Shown in pieces: positions 8,343 through 15,516 of a stretch of DNA of 19,675 bases; positions within the stretch are counted from its first letter, which is position 1, and each line of letters opens with the position of its first letter. Source of the stretch: Pseudomonadota bacterium (lineage in GTDB: Bacteria > Pseudomonadota > Gammaproteobacteria > Acidiferrobacterales > UBA6901); NCBI GenBank assembly GCA_021785795.1, contig JAJYEK010000060.1, forward strand, positions 1-19,675, written 5' to 3'. Below the pieces are notes generated by a model that was given only the letters and a program-made list of their open reading frames with translations, was not told where the DNA came from and did not search any database. The position numbers and the translations under genes are program-made.

Positions 8343-8969
8343 GTGGCACGCTATACCGATTCGAAATGCCGTCAATGTCGCCGCGAGGGAGGAAAACTCT
8401 TCCTCAAGGGCGAGAAGTGCTTTACGGAGAAATGCCCAGTAGAAAAGCGTGCCTATGCGCCCGGCCAGCATGGCCAGCGACGCGGCCGCGCCTCGGACTA
8501 CGGTGCGCAGCTGCGTGAAAAGCAGAAGCTGCGTCGTATATACGGAATTCTGGAGCGCCAATTCGCCAACTATTACGCCGAGTCGGACAGGCGTCGCGGC
8601 TCCACCGGCGAAAACCTGCTTTCGCTGCTCGAGTGCCGCCTGGATAACGTGGTGTTCCGGATGGGTTTCGGCGTGTCGCGCACAGAAGCGCGCCAGCTCG
8701 TACGGCACAATGCAATCCTGGTTAATGGCAAGCGTACCAATATTCCTTCCTACCAGGTACGTGCGAGCGACGAAATTGCGATTACTTCTTCGGCGAGGGA
8801 GCAGCTGCGGATCAAGGCGGCGCTCGAGGCTGCCGAACAGCGCGGGTTTCCGGAGTGGGTCGAGGTCGACCCCAAGGCCATGAAGGGTGTCTTCAAGGCT
8901 GTGCCCGAGCGCGGGGACCTGCCGTCGGATATCAACGAACATCTGGTTGTCGCGCTCTACTCCAAGTAA
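8343..8969 (+). CDS. rpsD: 30S ribosomal protein S4 (four-cysteine zinc form)
   Basis: S4 nucleates 30S assembly, sits at the mRNA entry tunnel, and in E. coli represses the alpha operon. The 208-residue product starts at GTG after AACGGAGAGATAC. The N-terminus has C9-x2-C12 and C26-x4-C31, the complete zinc site of the C4 type; E. coli keeps only C31. It also has [17 protein letters not shown] (about 43-59). The S4 RNA-binding domain is at about 98-160 ([20 protein letters not shown], then [12 protein letters not shown]). The closing [12 protein letters not shown] is typical. Confidence 0.98.
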   Translation: MARYTDSKCRQCRREGGKLFLKGEKCFTEKCPVEKRAYAPGQHGQRRGRASDYGAQLREKQKLRRIYGILERQFANYYAESDRRRGSTGENLLSLLECRLDNVVFRMGFGVSRTEARQLVRHNAILVNGKRTNIPSYQVRASDEIAITSSAREQLRIKAALEAAEQRGFPEWVEVDPKAMKGVFKAVPERGDLPSDINEHLVVALYSK

Positions 8970-8998
8970 CAGGGCGCTGGTTCAAGCGAGGACACACT

Positions 8999-10003
8999 AT
9001 GCAGAGTTCTGCAACGGAATTTCTCAAGCCAAGGCTGGTCGACGTGCAAAGCATGGGCGCCGCGCGTGCCAAAATCACGCTGGAGCCGCTGGAGCGGGGG
9101 TTCGGCTACACTCTCGGCAACGCCCTGCGCCGCATTCTCCTGTCGTCGATGCCCGGCTGCGCCATCGCCGAGGTCAAGATAGAGGGTGTGTTGCACGAAT
9201 ACTCCAGCATCGAGGGTGTGCAGGAGGATGTGATCGACATTCTGCTGAACCTCAAGTCTCTGGCCATGCGGATGCACGGCAGCCGCCAAGAGACCACGCT
9301 GAAGCTTGCAAAGAAGGGTCCGGGTCCGGTTACTGCAGGTGACATCAGCCTCGATCAGGACGTGGAAGTCGTCAATCCGGGGCACCTCATCGCCACGCTG
9401 ACGAAGAACGGCTCGATTTCAATGGACCTGAAGATTATGCGTGGCCGCGGCTATCAGCCAGTTACTGCACGGTCGATGGAAGAAAGCCGGGAAATCGGAG
9501 TCATGCAGCTTGATGCCTCGTTTAGCCCGGTGAGGCGCGTCTCCTACTCGGTAGAGAACGCGCGCGTGGAGCAGCGCACGGATCTGGACAAGCTGGTGCT
9601 CGATATCGAGACCAATGGGGCGATTGATCCGGAGGAGGCCGTGCGCCGCGCGGCAAACATCCTGCAGGACCAGATCTCCATCTTCGTGGACCTAAAGAGT
9701 CCCGAAGCCAAGGCAATCGAGTCGCCGGCACCGAACATCAATCCGCTGCTGCTGCGGCCGGTAGACGACCTAGAACTCACTGTGCGCTCGGCGAATTGCC
9801 TTAAAGCCGAAAACATCTTCTACATCGGGGATCTGGTGCAGCGTACCGAGGTGGAGTTGCTGAAGACGCCCAATCTGGGTAAAAAATCGCTGACCGAAAT
9901 CAAGGATGTCCTGGCCACCCATCAGCTGTCGCTCGGCATGAAGCTTGAAAACTGGCCACCGACATCGATCAAGACCAAGGCTCCGGAGAAGGAATCCGCC
10001 TGA
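8999..10003 (+). CDS. rpoA: DNA-directed RNA polymerase subunit alpha
   Basis: The alpha subunit dimerises to scaffold beta and beta' and contacts promoter UP elements and activators. The 334-residue product has the N-terminal domain with [20 protein letters not shown] (about 25-44) and [21 protein letters not shown] linker then leads to the C-terminal domain at about 248-325 with [20 protein letters not shown] and [17 protein letters not shown], the UP-element-binding helices. The open frame extends upstream into rpsD. The ATG at 8999 is chosen because it yields the family start (FLKPRLVDV) and follows GCGAGGACAC. Length is normal. Confidence 0.98.
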   Translation: MQSSATEFLKPRLVDVQSMGAARAKITLEPLERGFGYTLGNALRRILLSSMPGCAIAEVKIEGVLHEYSSIEGVQEDVIDILLNLKSLAMRMHGSRQETTLKLAKKGPGPVTAGDISLDQDVEVVNPGHLIATLTKNGSISMDLKIMRGRGYQPVTARSMEESREIGVMQLDASFSPVRRVSYSVENARVEQRTDLDKLVLDIETNGAIDPEEAVRRAANILQDQISIFVDLKSPEAKAIESPAPNINPLLLRPVDDLELTVRSANCLKAENIFYIGDLVQRTEVELLKTPNLGKKSLTEIKDVLATHQLSLGMKLENWPPTSIKTKAPEKESA

Positions 10004-10020
10004 CGGGAGAGGTATAAGCA

Positions 10021-10431
10021 ATGCGTCACCACAAGAGCGGCCGTAAGCTCAACCGCACAAGCAGCCACCGCGAAGCCCTGTTCAAGAACATGGCAGCGTC
10101 GCTGTTCCGTCATGAGCAGATTCAGACCACCCTTCCCAAGGCGAAGGAACTGCGGCGTGTCGCCGAGCCGCTGATCACTTTGGCGAAGTCGGCGAGCGTC
10201 GCGAACCGGCGTCTGGCCTTTGCGCGCCTGCGTGACCGCGAGGCTGTGACGAAGCTGTTTGATGTCTTGGGTGTGCGCTACCGCGACCGAAAGGGCGGGT
10301 ATCTGCGCATCCTGAAGTTCGGCTATCGTGCCGGCGACTGCGCCCCCATGGCGCTGGTGCAGCTTGTGGATCGACCCGAGACCGGTGCTGGCGAGGCCGT
10401 TAGTTCCGGGGAAGCAGCGGCAAAAGGCTGA
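10021..10431 (+). CDS. rplQ: 50S ribosomal protein L17
   Basis: L17 is a 50S protein near the tunnel exit. The 136-residue product begins [20 protein letters not shown] and continues [20 protein letters not shown] (about 21-40), which is diagnostic. The core ends with [20 protein letters not shown] and is followed by a short variable tail rich in Ala, Gly and Glu. It is the last alpha-operon gene. A Shine-Dalgarno GGGAGAGG lies just upstream, and an intrinsic terminator lies about 75 bases downstream. Confidence 0.97.
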   Translation: MRHHKSGRKLNRTSSHREALFKNMAASLFRHEQIQTTLPKAKELRRVAEPLITLAKSASVANRRLAFARLRDREAVTKLFDVLGVRYRDRKGGYLRILKFGYRAGDCAPMALVQLVDRPETGAGEAVSSGEAAAKG

Positions 10432-10507
10432 ACGCGAAATCGCCGCAGGGTTTCGGCGGCAATCATAGGCAGGCCTAGAACGGGTTTCTGCCGGCATCAC
10501 AGGGGCA

Positions 10508-10531
10508 GGGGCCGTTCGCCGGCCCCTTTTT
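10508..10531 (+). terminator. Intrinsic terminator after the alpha operon
   Basis: GGGGCCG (10508-10514) pairs perfectly with CGGCCCC (10520-10526) around a TTCGC loop, and TTTTT follows at once. This is a textbook Rho-independent terminator for the transcript ending with rplQ. A weaker upstream hairpin with CGCCG/CGGCG arms lies at 10441-10458. Confidence 0.93.
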
Positions 10532-10575
10532 GTTGCGCGTGATCCTTGCATCCCGCTCTCTGTTACCATGGCAAT

Positions 10576-11301
10576 ATGATTGCCTTGTTTACCGACTTCG
10601 GCCTGGGCGGACCGTACGTGGGCCAGCTGCATGCTGTACTGGCGCGATTGGCGCCCGGCATTCCTGTAGTCGATCTGCTGCATGATGTTCCCCGCCAGGA
10701 CGTGCGGGCTGGCGCGTATCTTCTGCCGAGCCTGCTCGCCCCGTTCCCCGTCTCCACGGTATTTTTGTGCGTTGTCGACCCCGGGGTGGGCGGTGCGCGC
10801 CGGGCCGTAATGGTTTGGGCCGACGGGTACTGGTTTGTCGGTCCTGACAACGGGCTATTTCATGTCCTGGCGCGCCGTGCGGTGCGCGTTGATTGTCGGG
10901 AGATACTGTGGCGTCCGGATCGTCTGTCCAGCTCGTTCCACGGACGCGATCTCTTTGCTCCGGTGGCGGCCCGGCTGGCATGCGGCACCCTGCCCGATTC
11001 CCGTCCGGTGGACCTTACCGCCCCGGCCGGCGCCGACTGGCCCGAGGAACTGCCGGAAGTGATATACATAGACGCATTCGGGAACGCCATCACCGGCCTG
11101 CGGACCAGCAGCGTCCGACCGGGGCAGATCCTGCGTATCCGCGGACAGGCGCTGCGCCATGCGGGGACATTCAGTGCCGTAGCGCCCGGAGTGGCCTTCT
11201 GGTACTTCAACTCGAGCGAGCTGGTCGAGATTGCCGTCAATGGGGGCAGTGCTGCCGGGACATTCGGCCTGAAGCCCGGAGATGCGGTGCAAATGCAGTA
11301 G
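10576..11301 (+). CDS. S-adenosyl-L-methionine hydrolase (adenosine-forming), DUF62 family
   Basis: Members of this family hydrolyse S-adenosylmethionine to adenosine and methionine, using an Asp-Arg-His triad to activate water. They are relatives of the fluorinase and chlorinase enzymes. The 241-residue product shows IALFTDFGLGGPYVGQL at the start, HDVPRQDVRAGAY (about 36-48), and VVDPGVGGARR with D68 and R75. VGPDNGL (88-94), SSFHGRDLFAPVAA with H122, and the C-terminal IDAFGNAITG and NSSELVEIAVNGG-AA follow. The halogenase-specific loop was not seen, so the hydrolase is the better call. A TTG 30 bases upstream is in frame, but the ATG gives the family N-terminus. It converges with uvrA. 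Its physiological role is unclear. Confidence 0.9.
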   Translation: MIALFTDFGLGGPYVGQLHAVLARLAPGIPVVDLLHDVPRQDVRAGAYLLPSLLAPFPVSTVFLCVVDPGVGGARRAVMVWADGYWFVGPDNGLFHVLARRAVRVDCREILWRPDRLSSSFHGRDLFAPVAARLACGTLPDSRPVDLTAPAGADWPEELPEVIYIDAFGNAITGLRTSSVRPGQILRIRGQALRHAGTFSAVAPGVAFWYFNSSELVEIAVNGGSAAGTFGLKPGDAVQMQ

Positions 11302-11427
11302 GGGCATTCCCGGGTACCGCAGAAGCCCGCCTTCACACGGCTTGGGCGTGCCGGAGCGCCAAGCAGTAACGCCCCGCGCTTGCCGGGGTGCGTCGCCCGC
11401 AGCCTATCCAAGCAGCAACTAGCGAGG

Positions 11428-14313
11428 TCAGCCAATTTTGCGCTGAGCGCTGAGGCTGCGGTCGCGTTCGAGGACGGGTCCAAGAAACCGGGCGGTATGG
11501 GAAGAGGTCTGCTCCGCCAGTTGTTCGGGCGTGCCGGTGGCAATGATCCGGCCGCCGCCATCACCTCCCTCCGGGCCGAGATCGATGATCCAATCTGCAG
11601 TTTTGATGACGTCCAGATTATGCTCGATGACGACCACGGTGTTGCCGTGATCCCGCAGGCGATGCAGCACCGCCAGGAGCTGCCTGATATCATGGAAGTG
11701 TAGGCCGGTAGTCGGCTCGTCGAGTATGTAAAGGGTGCGTCCGGTATCGCGCTTGGACAGCTCGCGCGACAGCTTGATGCGCTGCGCTTCACCCCCCGAC
11801 AGCGTGGTGGCGCTCTGTCCCAGCGTGACGTACGAAAGGCCGACATCAATGAGCGTCTCAAGCTTGCGCCGGATGACCGGAATGGCATCGAAGAACTCTG
11901 CAGCTTCCTCCACTGTCATGCTCAGGACCTCATGGATGGTCTTGCCCTTGTAGCGGATTTCCAAGGTTTGCCGGTTGTAGCGCATGCCCTTGCACACGTC
12001 GCAGGGTACGTATATGTCCGGCAGAAAGTGCATTTCCACCTTTATCAGGCCGTCGCCCTGGCACGCCTCGCAGCGTCCGCCGCGCACATTGAAGGAAAAC
12101 CGGCCTGGTGTGTAGCCGCGCGCACGTGCCTCCGGGGTCCCGGCGAACAGTTCGCGCAACGGCGTGAACAATCCGGTATAGGTTGCCGGATTGGACCGCG
12201 GGGTGCGCCCGATAGGGCTCTGGTCAATGTCGACCACCTTGTCGAGGTGCTCCAGGCCATCGATGCCCCCGCAGGGCGCTGGTTCGACGCTGCTTCCATG
12301 GAAATGGCGCGTGGCGATCGCAAACAGGGTGTCATTGACGAGAGTCGACTTGCCGGACCCGGACACACCGGTAACGCAGGTGAGAAGTCCGATAGGAATG
12401 GACACATCCATGCCTTTCAGGTTGTTGCCCGTCGCGCCCCGAATGACGAGCTGACGCTGCCCGTCGGCCGGCGTGCGTCGCGCCGGTACGGCGATGCGTT
12501 CGGTGCCCGCGAGATACCGGCCGGTGATCGATGCCGGCTGGCGCGCGATTTCGTCCGGATGTCCTTGGGCGACAACCCGTCCGCCATGAATGCCGGCACC
12601 CGGCCCCATGTCGAGCACATAATCGGCGGCGCGGATCGCATCCTCGTCGTGCTCGACGACGATTACCGTGTTCCCCACGTCACGCAGATGGCGGAGTGTG
12701 TCGAGCAGGCGGGCATTGTCGCGCTGGTGCAGGCCTATGGACGGTTCATCGAGAACGTACATGACGCCGACAAGCCCTGCTCCAATCTGGGAAGCCAGGC
12801 GAATGCGCTGCGCCTCGCCTCCGGAAAGGGTCTGTGCCGAACGTGCGAGTGCGAGGTAGTCTAGGCCCACGTTTACGAGGAAGCCGAGTCTATTGCCGAT
12901 TTCCACAACGATCTTGTCAGCAATCTCGCGGCGCTTGCCCGTGAGCGTGAGTCCGCGAAAGAATTCCAGCGCCGCTGCGACCGGAAGCCGGGTGATCTCC
13001 TGGATCGGCCTGTCACCCACGAACACGTTGCGTGCCTCGATCCGCAGACGGGCGCCGTTGCAGTCGAGGCACGGCTGCGATCCGAGATTTCTGGCAAGTT
13101 CTTCACGCACGGTGTTGGAATCGGTCTCCCGGTAGCGCCGCTCCATGTTGGGTATCACGCCCTCGAACGGATGCCTGCGACGCTGGGCACCGCCACGGTC
13201 GTTCAGATAGGTGAAGGCGATCAACTCCTCGCCGCTGCCGTAGAGAACGACCTTGCGTACCTCCTCCGGCAGTTCCTCGAACGGCGCCTCCAAGTCGAAT
13301 TTGTAATGCCGCGCAAGGCATTCGAGCATGTGGAAGTAGAATACATTCCGCCGGTCCCAGCCCCGTATGGCGCCTGCCGGAAGGCTGAGGCTTGGGTCGG
13401 CAACAATGCGTTGGGGATCAAAAAACTGGCGTACGCCGAGGCCATCGCACGACGGACAGGCGCCGGCAGGGTTGTTGAAGGAAAACAGCCGCGGCTCTAG
13501 TTCCGACAGGCTGTAGCCGCACTGCGGGCAGGCGTAGCGTGCGGAAAAAATGTGCTCCTCGGCCGGAGCGCCGCCTTCCGGCAGAGTGACTGCACGCACC
13601 ACGCCTTCGGCCAGCCTGATCGCGGTTTCGAGCGATTCCGCTAGCCGCTGCTCCTGTCCGGCCCGCACGACTACGCGGTCCACGACGGCCTCGATATTGT
13701 GCTTCTGGTTTTTCTCTAGCTCGGGAGTTTCGTCGAGTTCGACGACGTGGCCGTCGACGCGTGCGCGGATATAGCCCTGGGAGCGCAGACTCTCGAGCAA
13801 CTGGACGTGTTCGCCCTTGCGCTCGTGCACCAGCGGAGCGAGCAGCATCAGGCGTGTTCCCTCGGGCAGCGCCATGATGTGGTCCACCATCTGGCTGACC
13901 GTCTGGGCGTCCAGCGTTAGCCCATGTTCCGGGCAGCGCGGTTCACCGACCCGGGCATATAGCAGGCGAAGGTAGTCGTAGATTTCCGTCACCGTTCCCA
14001 CGGTCGAACGCGGGTTGTGGGAGACGGATTTCTGCTCGATGGAAATGGCGGGGCTGAGGCCTTCGATCAGATCGACGTCCGGCTTCTCCATGATCGCCAG
14101 AAACTGACGCGCATAGGCCGACAGGGACTCGACGTAGCGCCGCTGGCCCTCTGCGTACAGCGTGTCGAACGCGAGCGATGACTTGCCGGATCCCGAAAGT
14201 CCGGTAATGACAATTAGCTGATCGCGCGGGAGATCGGCGTCTATGTTTTGCAGGTTGTGCGTGCGCGCCCCGCGAATGCGCAGGTAGCCGGCGCTGTGTG
14301 GACGGTATTCCAT
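11428..14313 (-). CDS. uvrA: UvrABC excision nuclease subunit A
   Basis: UvrA is the damage-sensing ATPase of nucleotide excision repair; it loads UvrB on lesions. The 961-residue product has two ABC modules. Walker [10 protein letters not shown] is at about 38-46 and GVSGSGKST at about 649-657. Signature LSGGEAQRI occurs at about 496 and 839, and Walker B is [10 protein letters not shown] and [10 protein letters not shown]. Zinc sites are CPQC-CPSC at about 262-289 and CEAC-CDVC at about 748-774. [16 protein letters not shown] is the typical UvrA motif. The open frame continues 372 bases upstream, but the ATG at 14313 is followed by the family N-terminus ([15 protein letters not shown]) and lies just after a good promoter. 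No LexA-type box was recognised. Confidence 0.98.
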   Translation of the reverse strand: MEYRPHSAGYLRIRGARTHNLQNIDADLPRDQLIVITGLSGSGKSSLAFDTLYAEGQRRYVESLSAYARQFLAIMEKPDVDLIEGLSPAISIEQKSVSHNPRSTVGTVTEIYDYLRLLYARVGEPRCPEHGLTLDAQTVSQMVDHIMALPEGTRLMLLAPLVHERKGEHVQLLESLRSQGYIRARVDGHVVELDETPELEKNQKHNIEAVVDRVVVRAGQEQRLAESLETAIRLAEGVVRAVTLPEGGAPAEEHIFSARYACPQCGYSLSELEPRLFSFNNPAGACPSCDGLGVRQFFDPQRIVADPSLSLPAGAIRGWDRRNVFYFHMLECLARHYKFDLEAPFEELPEEVRKVVLYGSGEELIAFTYLNDRGGAQRRRHPFEGVIPNMERRYRETDSNTVREELARNLGSQPCLDCNGARLRIEARNVFVGDRPIQEITRLPVAAALEFFRGLTLTGKRREIADKIVVEIGNRLGFLVNVGLDYLALARSAQTLSGGEAQRIRLASQIGAGLVGVMYVLDEPSIGLHQRDNARLLDTLRHLRDVGNTVIVVEHDEDAIRAADYVLDMGPGAGIHGGRVVAQGHPDEIARQPASITGRYLAGTERIAVPARRTPADGQRQLVIRGATGNNLKGMDVSIPIGLLTCVTGVSGSGKSTLVNDTLFAIATRHFHGSSVEPAPCGGIDGLEHLDKVVDIDQSPIGRTPRSNPATYTGLFTPLRELFAGTPEARARGYTPGRFSFNVRGGRCEACQGDGLIKVEMHFLPDIYVPCDVCKGMRYNRQTLEIRYKGKTIHEVLSMTVEEAAEFFDAIPVIRRKLETLIDVGLSYVTLGQSATTLSGGEAQRIKLSRELSKRDTGRTLYILDEPTTGLHFHDIRQLLAVLHRLRDHGNTVVVIEHNLDVIKTADWIIDLGPEGGDGGGRIIATGTPEQLAEQTSSHTARFLGPVLERDRSLSAQRKIG

Positions 14314-14341
14314 GGCATTTCCGCTTCCAGGGGAACATATT

Positions 14342-14370
14342 AATATATGCCAAAGTGGCGATTCGCCCAA
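14342..14370 (-). promoter_or_regulatory. Candidate uvrA promoter
   Basis: Read on the - strand, TTGGGC (14365-14370) and TATATT (14342-14347) are separated by 17 bases. The -10 matches 5 of 6 consensus bases. The predicted start near 14335 gives a leader of about 22 bases before the uvrA ATG. The -10 overlaps a perfect 10-bp palindrome ATATTAATAT (14337-14346). Confidence 0.55.
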
Positions 14371-14841
14371 ATCGGGATTTCGTCGTGACGGGACCGGCTT
14401 GCCGCTACGGACAATTGCGGCCGACAACCTGCTTGGCCCGGATGTTCCCGAGGAGAGCCTGACCCCTCCGGGCTGCCGCAGCGCGGGGCAGCGGCGCTCT
14501 CGGTGAGCGTCGCAACAGGAGGCTCGCGGTAGCGTGCGGAAGGAATGCGGTGCCAAGAGGGAGGCCGCGCCAGAAGGGGGCGCATCAGCCGGTCCAGCGT
14601 GGACCACGTGGACCGTCCGAACTTCCTGCGACGCATTGCGGCGGGGACCCGAATCGGCCTTTCCGGCCCGATCCGGATCGGGCAACTGCGCCTGTACCCG
14701 CCGGCAGGGATTTCGTATCGGGGCTGTGCCGCGTGCGGACCGGCCTCTCGACGGGGTCTAGACCGGATCTAATGGCATGCCGGGCGGCGGGCAGTTTGTC
14801 GCAGACGTCGCCGGGGCATATGGCACAAATGCTCCATAGCG
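14371..14841. other. Gene-free gap with several perfect palindromes
   Basis: No convincing gene is present. The open frames here lack starts with ribosome-binding sites and have Arg/Ser/Pro-rich products typical of GC-rich non-coding DNA. Palindromic elements include an imperfect GCTGCC/GGCAGC stem (14472-14492) and GGTCCA-GCG-TGGACC (14591-14605). CCACGTGG (14604-14611), an 18-bp perfect palindrome (14666-14683) and GGTCTAGACC (14755-14764) also occur. The sequence GTGGACC occurs twice at 14599-14614. Confidence 0.6.
14666..14683. repeat. 18-bp perfect palindrome
   Basis: GCCCGATCC followed directly by GGATCGGGC is a perfect palindrome with no spacer. Similar bases (CCCGAATCGG) occur just upstream at 14648-14657. 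Symmetry of this kind fits a dimeric regulator site, but it lies about 160 bases upstream of the nearest predicted promoter on that side. Confidence 0.7.
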
Positions 14842-14847
14842 TATACT
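14842..14847 (+). promoter_or_regulatory. Candidate -10 element for the peptidoglycan-binding protein gene
   Basis: TATACT matches the -10 consensus at 5 of 6 bases. No good -35 is seen at 17 bases, so an activator may be needed. The predicted start near 14854 coincides with the first base of the long stem-loop described next, which supports the placement. Confidence 0.4.
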
Positions 14848-14853
14848 GATGCA

Positions 14854-14924
14854 CCCTTCCCGCCGCCGGACGAGGCTGTGTGGTTCTTAGTGCATGACCG
14901 AATTTCTGGCGGCGGACGGAAGGG
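14854..14924 (+). promoter_or_regulatory. Long stem-loop in the leader of the peptidoglycan-binding protein gene
   Basis: CCCTTCC-CGCCGCC (14854-14867) pairs with GGCGGCG (14908-14914) and GGAAGGG (14918-14924). This gives 14 base pairs with a 3-base GAC bulge and a 40-base loop. It would form at the very 5' end of the predicted mRNA. The Shine-Dalgarno GGGAG (14949-14953) and the ATG (14959) lie outside the stem. It may protect the transcript or act as a regulatory leader. No known riboswitch was recognised. Confidence 0.55.
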
Positions 14925-14958
14925 AACCCAGGCAAACAATCCATCTACGGGAGACACC

Positions 14959-15303
14959 ATGAAAAAATCTTTCCGCGCGACCCTGATCGGCGCCGCCGTC
15001 ATCCTGGCCACCGGAGTTGCTGTTGTTCCGGTTACGGCACTGGCTCAGATGCCCGCCAATCCCTGCTCGTCGCAGGCGGCGGGTACGATGAAGACGACGA
15101 AGAAGATGCACACGGGGATGGCAGCGAGCGCCCGCGTTAAGGCGATCCAGGAAGCGCTGAACAAGGCCGGCGCCATGCTCAAGGTGGACGGCAAGATGGG
15201 CATGAAAACGCGCGCAGCGCTGAAGGAATTCCAGTCCAAGCATGGTCTGAAGGCGACAGGTTATGCCAACAAGGCCACGCTCAAGGCGCTGGACGTCAAG
15301 TAA
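14959..15303 (+). CDS. Small exported protein with a peptidoglycan-binding domain
   Basis: The 114-residue product has a Sec signal peptide (MKKSFRATLIGAAVILATGV, then AVVPVTALA), with a likely signal peptidase I cut after ALA at residue 29. A short Lys/Met-rich linker (about 40-56) follows. Next is one PG_binding_1-type domain (about 58-112): RVKAIQEALNKAG, VDGKMGMKTRAALKEFQSKH and GYANKATLKAL. Such domains bind peptidoglycan, but there is no catalytic domain, so the role is unknown; it is probably periplasmic and wall-associated. One cysteine (36) is present. The ATG follows GGGAG. The gene stands alone, with a long structured leader and its own hairpin terminator. Confidence 0.85.
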   Translation: MKKSFRATLIGAAVILATGVAVVPVTALAQMPANPCSSQAAGTMKTTKKMHTGMAASARVKAIQEALNKAGAMLKVDGKMGMKTRAALKEFQSKHGLKATGYANKATLKALDVK

Positions 15304-15314
15304 TTGTGAATGTC

Positions 15315-15354
15315 CCGCAGGCGCCACGGCGTTACGCATGGCGCCTGCGGTCTT
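15315..15354 (+). terminator. Terminator-like hairpin after the peptidoglycan-binding protein gene
   Basis: CCGCAGGCGCCA (15315-15326) pairs perfectly with TGGCGCCTGCGG (15339-15350), a 12-bp stem with a 12-base loop, followed by TCTT. The T tract is weak, so termination strength is uncertain. The position 11 bases after the stop codon fits a terminator. Confidence 0.65.
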
Positions 15355-15497
15355 GATGCGCAACCCACCCCTCTGCTTGTTGCTGCCTTCGCGGCGGCAT
15401 CATGCGGTGGGGGGTTCCCGCAATTCCGACAGTGCAGGCCAGATCCGTCCGGTCGGATAGCCGAATCACCGGCATGCAGCGCCGGCGTCGTTCCGCA

Positions 15498-15516
15498 ATC
15501 GGTCAGCCGGACCGAT
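15498..15516 (-). repeat. Hairpin over the stop codon of the GGDEF-EAL gene
   Basis: ATCGGTC (15498-15504) and GACCGAT (15510-15516) are perfect 7-bp arms with a 5-base spacer, and they include the stop codon of the - strand gene. No T run follows on either strand. It could be a weak terminator or 3'-end stabiliser. Confidence 0.45.

Noticed and set aside
11302..11427. Possible bidirectional terminator (CCCCG/CGGGG arms at 11372-11388) between the convergent SAM hydrolase and uvrA genes
   Set aside because: The stem is only 5 bp and no T run follows on either strand. It may contribute to termination but cannot be supported.
14314..14400. LexA (SOS) box upstream of uvrA
   Set aside because: Neither CTG-N10-CAG nor GAAC-N7-GTTC was found near the promoter. 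The ATATTAATAT palindrome simply overlaps the AT-rich -10.
14314..14685. N-terminal extension of UvrA by 124 residues
   Set aside because: The extension is Arg/Ser/Pro-rich, unlike UvrA. It would start upstream of the predicted uvrA promoter, and the ATG at 14313 gives the family start.
14821..14834. TGGCAC resembling a sigma54 -24 element before the peptidoglycan-binding protein gene
   Set aside because: The GC that follows is 7 bases after GG instead of the required 10.
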